Assembly: GCA_035462845.1 (NCBI GenBank)
Contig: DATHTV010000049.1
Location: 1 to 18,090 of the forward strand
Reading direction: 5' to 3'
Source of the DNA: DASTQL01 sp035462845
GTDB taxonomy: Bacteria > Actinomycetota > Actinomycetes > Jiangellales > Jiangellaceae
DNA length: 18,090 nt
Shown: positions 15,589-18,090 of the stretch, piece by piece
How positions within the stretch are numbered: the first letter of the stretch is position 1
Layout of the letters: every line of letters starts with the position of its first letter
The notes under the pieces: model-generated
Told to the model about the DNA's origin: nothing
The model's database searches: none
What the model saw: the letters and a program-made list of their open reading frames with translations, nothing else
Program-made: the position numbers and the translations under genes

Positions 15589-16566
15589 GTGACTGTCATC
15601 GGCTTCCACGCATCCCACGAGCAGATCGGCCCCAGCGCGCTGCGCGACGCCGTCGTCCACGCCGAGCAGGCGGGCTTCGACGCCGCGATGTGCTCCGACC
15701 ACCTCGCGCCCTGGAGCAGTGAGCAGGGTGAGTCGGCCTTCGCGTTCTCCTGGCTGGGTGCGGCGCTGCAGGCCACCAGCCGGGTGCCCATCGGGCAGTT
15801 CCACGCCCCGGGCCAGCGCTACCACCCGGTGATCAGCGCGCAGGCGATGGCCACGCTGGCCGCGATGTTCCCGGGGCGCTACACCTGGGCGGCGCTCGGC
15901 AGCGGGGAGAACCTCAACGAGCACGTGACCGGAGACCGCTGGCCGCGCAAGGACGTCCGGATGGCCCGGCTGCGCGAGTGCGTCGACGTGATGCGCGCGC
16001 TGTGGCGCGGTGAGGAGGTCAGCCACGACGGCCTGGTGACCGTGGACCGGGCCAGGCTCTGGACCCTCCCCGAGACGGCCCCGCTCCTCATCGGCGGCGC
16101 GGTCAGCGTCGAGACCGCGCGCTGGGCGGCCGGCTGGGCCGACGGGCTGGTCACCATCAACCAGCCGCACGACAAGCTGCGCGAGATGGTCGACGCCTAC
16201 CGCTCGGCCGGTGGGCGGGGCCAGCTGGTGATCCAGGTCCACGTCTCGTACGCGCAGGACGAGGCGACCGCGACGGCGACGGCGGTCGAGCAGTGGCAGT
16301 CCAACTGCGTGCCGAGCGACCTCGCCTGGGACCTCGAGCTGCCGCGCGACTTCGAGGCGGCCACCCGGTTCGTCCCGGAGGAGGAGGTCCGCAACAACGT
16401 GCTCATCTCGTCGGACACCGCGCAGCACGCGGCCTGGCTCCAGGAGTACGTCGACCTCGGCTTCAGCACCGTCTACGTCCACCACGTGGGGGTGGAGCAG
16501 GACGAGTTCATCGACGCGTTCGCCAGCAAGGTCCTGCCCCAGCTCCGGACGGAGGTCAGCGCATGA
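15589..16566 (+). CDS. LLM class flavin-dependent oxidoreductase (TIGR03885-like)
   Basis: A 325-residue luciferase-like monooxygenase fold protein, starting TVIGFHASHEQIGPSALRD. Further blocks are FDAAMCSDHLAPW (about 27-40), MFPGRYTWAALGSGENLNEHV (about 88-108), APLLIGGAVSVETARWAAGWADG and the C-terminal GFSTVYVHHVGVEQDEFID. The pattern matches the branch annotated as TIGR03885, probable FMN- rather than F420-dependent enzymes. The cofactor assignment rests on family knowledge, and the substrate is unknown. Position 15589 is chosen as GTG because upstream open sequence is antisense to the epimerase gene; the ribosome site is weak. The TGA overlaps the ATG of the TreS-like gene as ATGA, so the two products are probably made together. 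Confidence 0.9.
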   Translation: MTVIGFHASHEQIGPSALRDAVVHAEQAGFDAAMCSDHLAPWSSEQGESAFAFSWLGAALQATSRVPIGQFHAPGQRYHPVISAQAMATLAAMFPGRYTWAALGSGENLNEHVTGDRWPRKDVRMARLRECVDVMRALWRGEEVSHDGLVTVDRARLWTLPETAPLLIGGAVSVETARWAAGWADGLVTINQPHDKLREMVDAYRSAGGRGQLVIQVHVSYAQDEATATATAVEQWQSNCVPSDLAWDLELPRDFEAATRFVPEEEVRNNVLISSDTAQHAAWLQEYVDLGFSTVYVHHVGVEQDEFIDAFASKVLPQLRTEVSA

Positions 16567-18090
16567 GGATCACCGACACCGGAGACCTGTGGTGGAAGAC
16601 CGCGGTCGTCTACTGCCTCGACGTCGAGACCTTCAACGACTCCGACGGCGACGGCGTCGGCGACTTCCAGGGGCTCGCCCAGCGGATCGACTACCTGGCC
16701 GACCTGGGCGTCACCTGCCTGTGGCTGATGCCGTTCTACCCGACGGCCAACAAGGACGACGGCTACGACATCACCGACTTCTACTCGGTGGACCCGCGGC
16801 TCGGCACGCTGGGTGACTTCGTCGAGTTCATCCGGGTCGCGCAGGACCGGGGGATGCGGGTGATCGCCGACCTGGTGGTCAACCACACCTCCGCCCACCA
16901 CCCGTGGTTCGAGTCCTCCCGCGACCCCGACTCCCCGTTCCGGGACTGGTACGTGTGGCGGGACACGCCACCCGCGGACGGCCCGGAGGGCGAGGTGTTC
17001 CCCGGTGACCAGGGCGGGCTGTGGGAGTACGACGAGGAGGCGGGGGCGTACTACCTGCACCGCTTCTACAAGCACCAGCCGGACCTCAACATCGCCAACC
17101 CCGCGGTCCGCGACGAGATCGCGAAGATCCTCGGCTTCTGGATGCAGCTCGGCCTGCACGGCTTCCGGGTCGACGCGGTCCCCTTCCTGCTGGAGACGAG
17201 CGGCGTCGACGACGGGATGGAGAAGCTCCCCGACCCGCACGGCTACCTGCGCGACCTGCGCGCGTACATGTCGCGGCGCACGGGCGACGCGGTGCTGCTC
17301 GGCGAGGTGAACCTGCCGCACGAGGACGCCATGGCCTTCTTCGGCGACGAGGACGGCGACGAGCTGAACCTGCTCTTCGACTTCCCGACCATGCAGGCGA
17401 TGTACCTCGCGATGGCTCGCGGCGACGCCGGCCCGCTGCGGACGACCCTGATGAACCGCCCCGAGTCCCCGGACGACTGCCAGTGGGCGACCTTCGTGCG
17501 CAACCACGACGAGCTCACCCTCGACAAGCTGTCCGGCGCCGAGCGCCAGGAGGTCTTCGCCGCCTTCGGTCCCGACAAGGGCATGCAGCTCTACGACCGG
17601 GGGCTGCGGCGGCGGCTGCCGCCGATGGTGCACGGGGACCAGCGCCGGATCCGCCTCGCGTACAGCCTGCTCTTCTCGCTGCCCGGCACGCCGACGCTCT
17701 TCTACGGCGAGGAGATCGGGATGGGCGAGAACCTCGACGTGCCCGACCGGCTCGCCGTGCGCACGCCGATGCAGTGGATGCCGGGCCCGGGAGCCGGGTT
17801 CTCCGAGGTCGAGAAGCCCACCGACCTCGTCCGGCCCCTGGTCGAGGGCGACTTCGGGCCGGACCGGGTCAACGCCCTGGAGCAGCGGCGCGACCCGGAC
17901 TCGCTGCTGCACTGGATGCGGGTGATGATCCGGCGCTACCGGGAGCTCCCCGAGCTGGCCTGGGGCTCGACCTCGGTCCTGGACCACGACGTGGCGTCGG
18001 TGCTCGTGCACCGCAGCGACTGGGAGGGGCAGTCGGTCGTCGTCGCGCACAGCCTCTCCGGCGCCGCGCGGACCGTGACCGTCTCGCTGG
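16563..18090 (+). CDS. Trehalose-synthase-like GH13 alpha-amylase family enzyme (cut by window end)
   Basis: The frame is open for 509 codons to the window end; the C-terminus is missing. It is a GH13 TIM-barrel enzyme with DLVVNH (103-108), GFRVDAV with nucleophile D204, LLGEVN with acid/base E248, and FVRNHDE with D316. Long segments such as HRFYKHQPDLN, DCQWATFVRNHDELTL, LFSLPGTPTLFYGEEIGMG and VRTPMQW closely resemble trehalose synthase (TreS, maltose to trehalose isomerisation). Differences from canonical TreS occur in the short DELNLLFDFPTMQAMYLAMARG region, so a related maltosyl or glucosyl specificity is possible. Whether a maltokinase domain follows cannot be seen. It starts inside the LLM oxidoreductase stop codon (ATGA). 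Confidence 0.92.
   Translation, partial: MRITDTGDLWWKTAVVYCLDVETFNDSDGDGVGDFQGLAQRIDYLADLGVTCLWLMPFYPTANKDDGYDITDFYSVDPRLGTLGDFVEFIRVAQDRGMRVIADLVVNHTSAHHPWFESSRDPDSPFRDWYVWRDTPPADGPEGEVFPGDQGGLWEYDEEAGAYYLHRFYKHQPDLNIANPAVRDEIAKILGFWMQLGLHGFRVDAVPFLLETSGVDDGMEKLPDPHGYLRDLRAYMSRRTGDAVLLGEVNLPHEDAMAFFGDEDGDELNLLFDFPTMQAMYLAMARGDAGPLRTTLMNRPESPDDCQWATFVRNHDELTLDKLSGAERQEVFAAFGPDKGMQLYDRGLRRRLPPMVHGDQRRIRLAYSLLFSLPGTPTLFYGEEIGMGENLDVPDRLAVRTPMQWMPGPGAGFSEVEKPTDLVRPLVEGDFGPDRVNALEQRRDPDSLLHWMRVMIRRYRELPELAWGSTSVLDHDVASVLVHRSDWEGQSVVVAHSLSGAARTVTVSL

Overview
The window comes from a high-GC actinobacterium. Third codon positions are almost all G or C and GTG starts are frequent. It carries a mycothiol S-conjugate amidase (mca), which points to an organism that makes mycothiol. 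A central block, greA, a DUF4307 membrane protein, mca, a small membrane protein, a DUF255 thioredoxin-domain protein, a hemolysin-III protein and a short-chain Z-isoprenyl diphosphate synthase, has the same content, order and relative strands as I recall for Mycobacterium tuberculosis Rv1080c to Rv1086. The genus cannot be fixed from this sequence. No tRNA, rRNA, CRISPR array, insertion sequence or phage gene was seen, and no gap between genes exceeds about 240 bases.

Layout. At the left edge there may be a gene tail on the + strand (2-80). Then, on the minus strand, an SDR-type epimerase (1159-2112) is followed after 9 bases by an ECF41-type sigma factor with a fused SnoaL-like domain (283-1149). 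Upstream of the pair is a near-perfect ECF41 promoter whose -35 element sits in a tandem 15-bp repeat. Next on the minus strand are a polytopic TspO-like membrane protein (2349-3131), overlapped by four bases with a PIN-PhoH protein (3128-4441), then a P2A-like P-type ATPase (4653-7328) and the Z-isoprenyl diphosphate synthase (7407-8168). The hemolysin-III gene (8321-9007) is divergent from that synthase.

From 9029 to 13383 a minus-strand series reads mca, small membrane protein, DUF255 protein, universal stress protein (ATGA overlap with DUF255) and an uncharacterised 175-residue protein. DUF4307 and greA point the other way and share the promoter region with mca. An aldose-1-epimerase-like gene (14587-15519, minus) converges on greA. 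It diverges from a LLM flavin oxidoreductase (15589-16566) that overlaps by ATGA with a trehalose-synthase-like GH13 enzyme cut by the window end.

How the genes may work together. Most of the window is conserved core or stress housekeeping: thiol detoxification, transcript cleavage, envelope isoprenoid supply, RNA processing and cation homeostasis. The parts most worth following up are the self-contained ECF41 circuit with a multiplied -35 element, the translationally coupled LLM oxidoreductase and TreS-like pair with an inverted repeat at its start, the USP joined to the DUF255 gene, the P-type ATPase with changed cation-site residues, and the structured greA leader.
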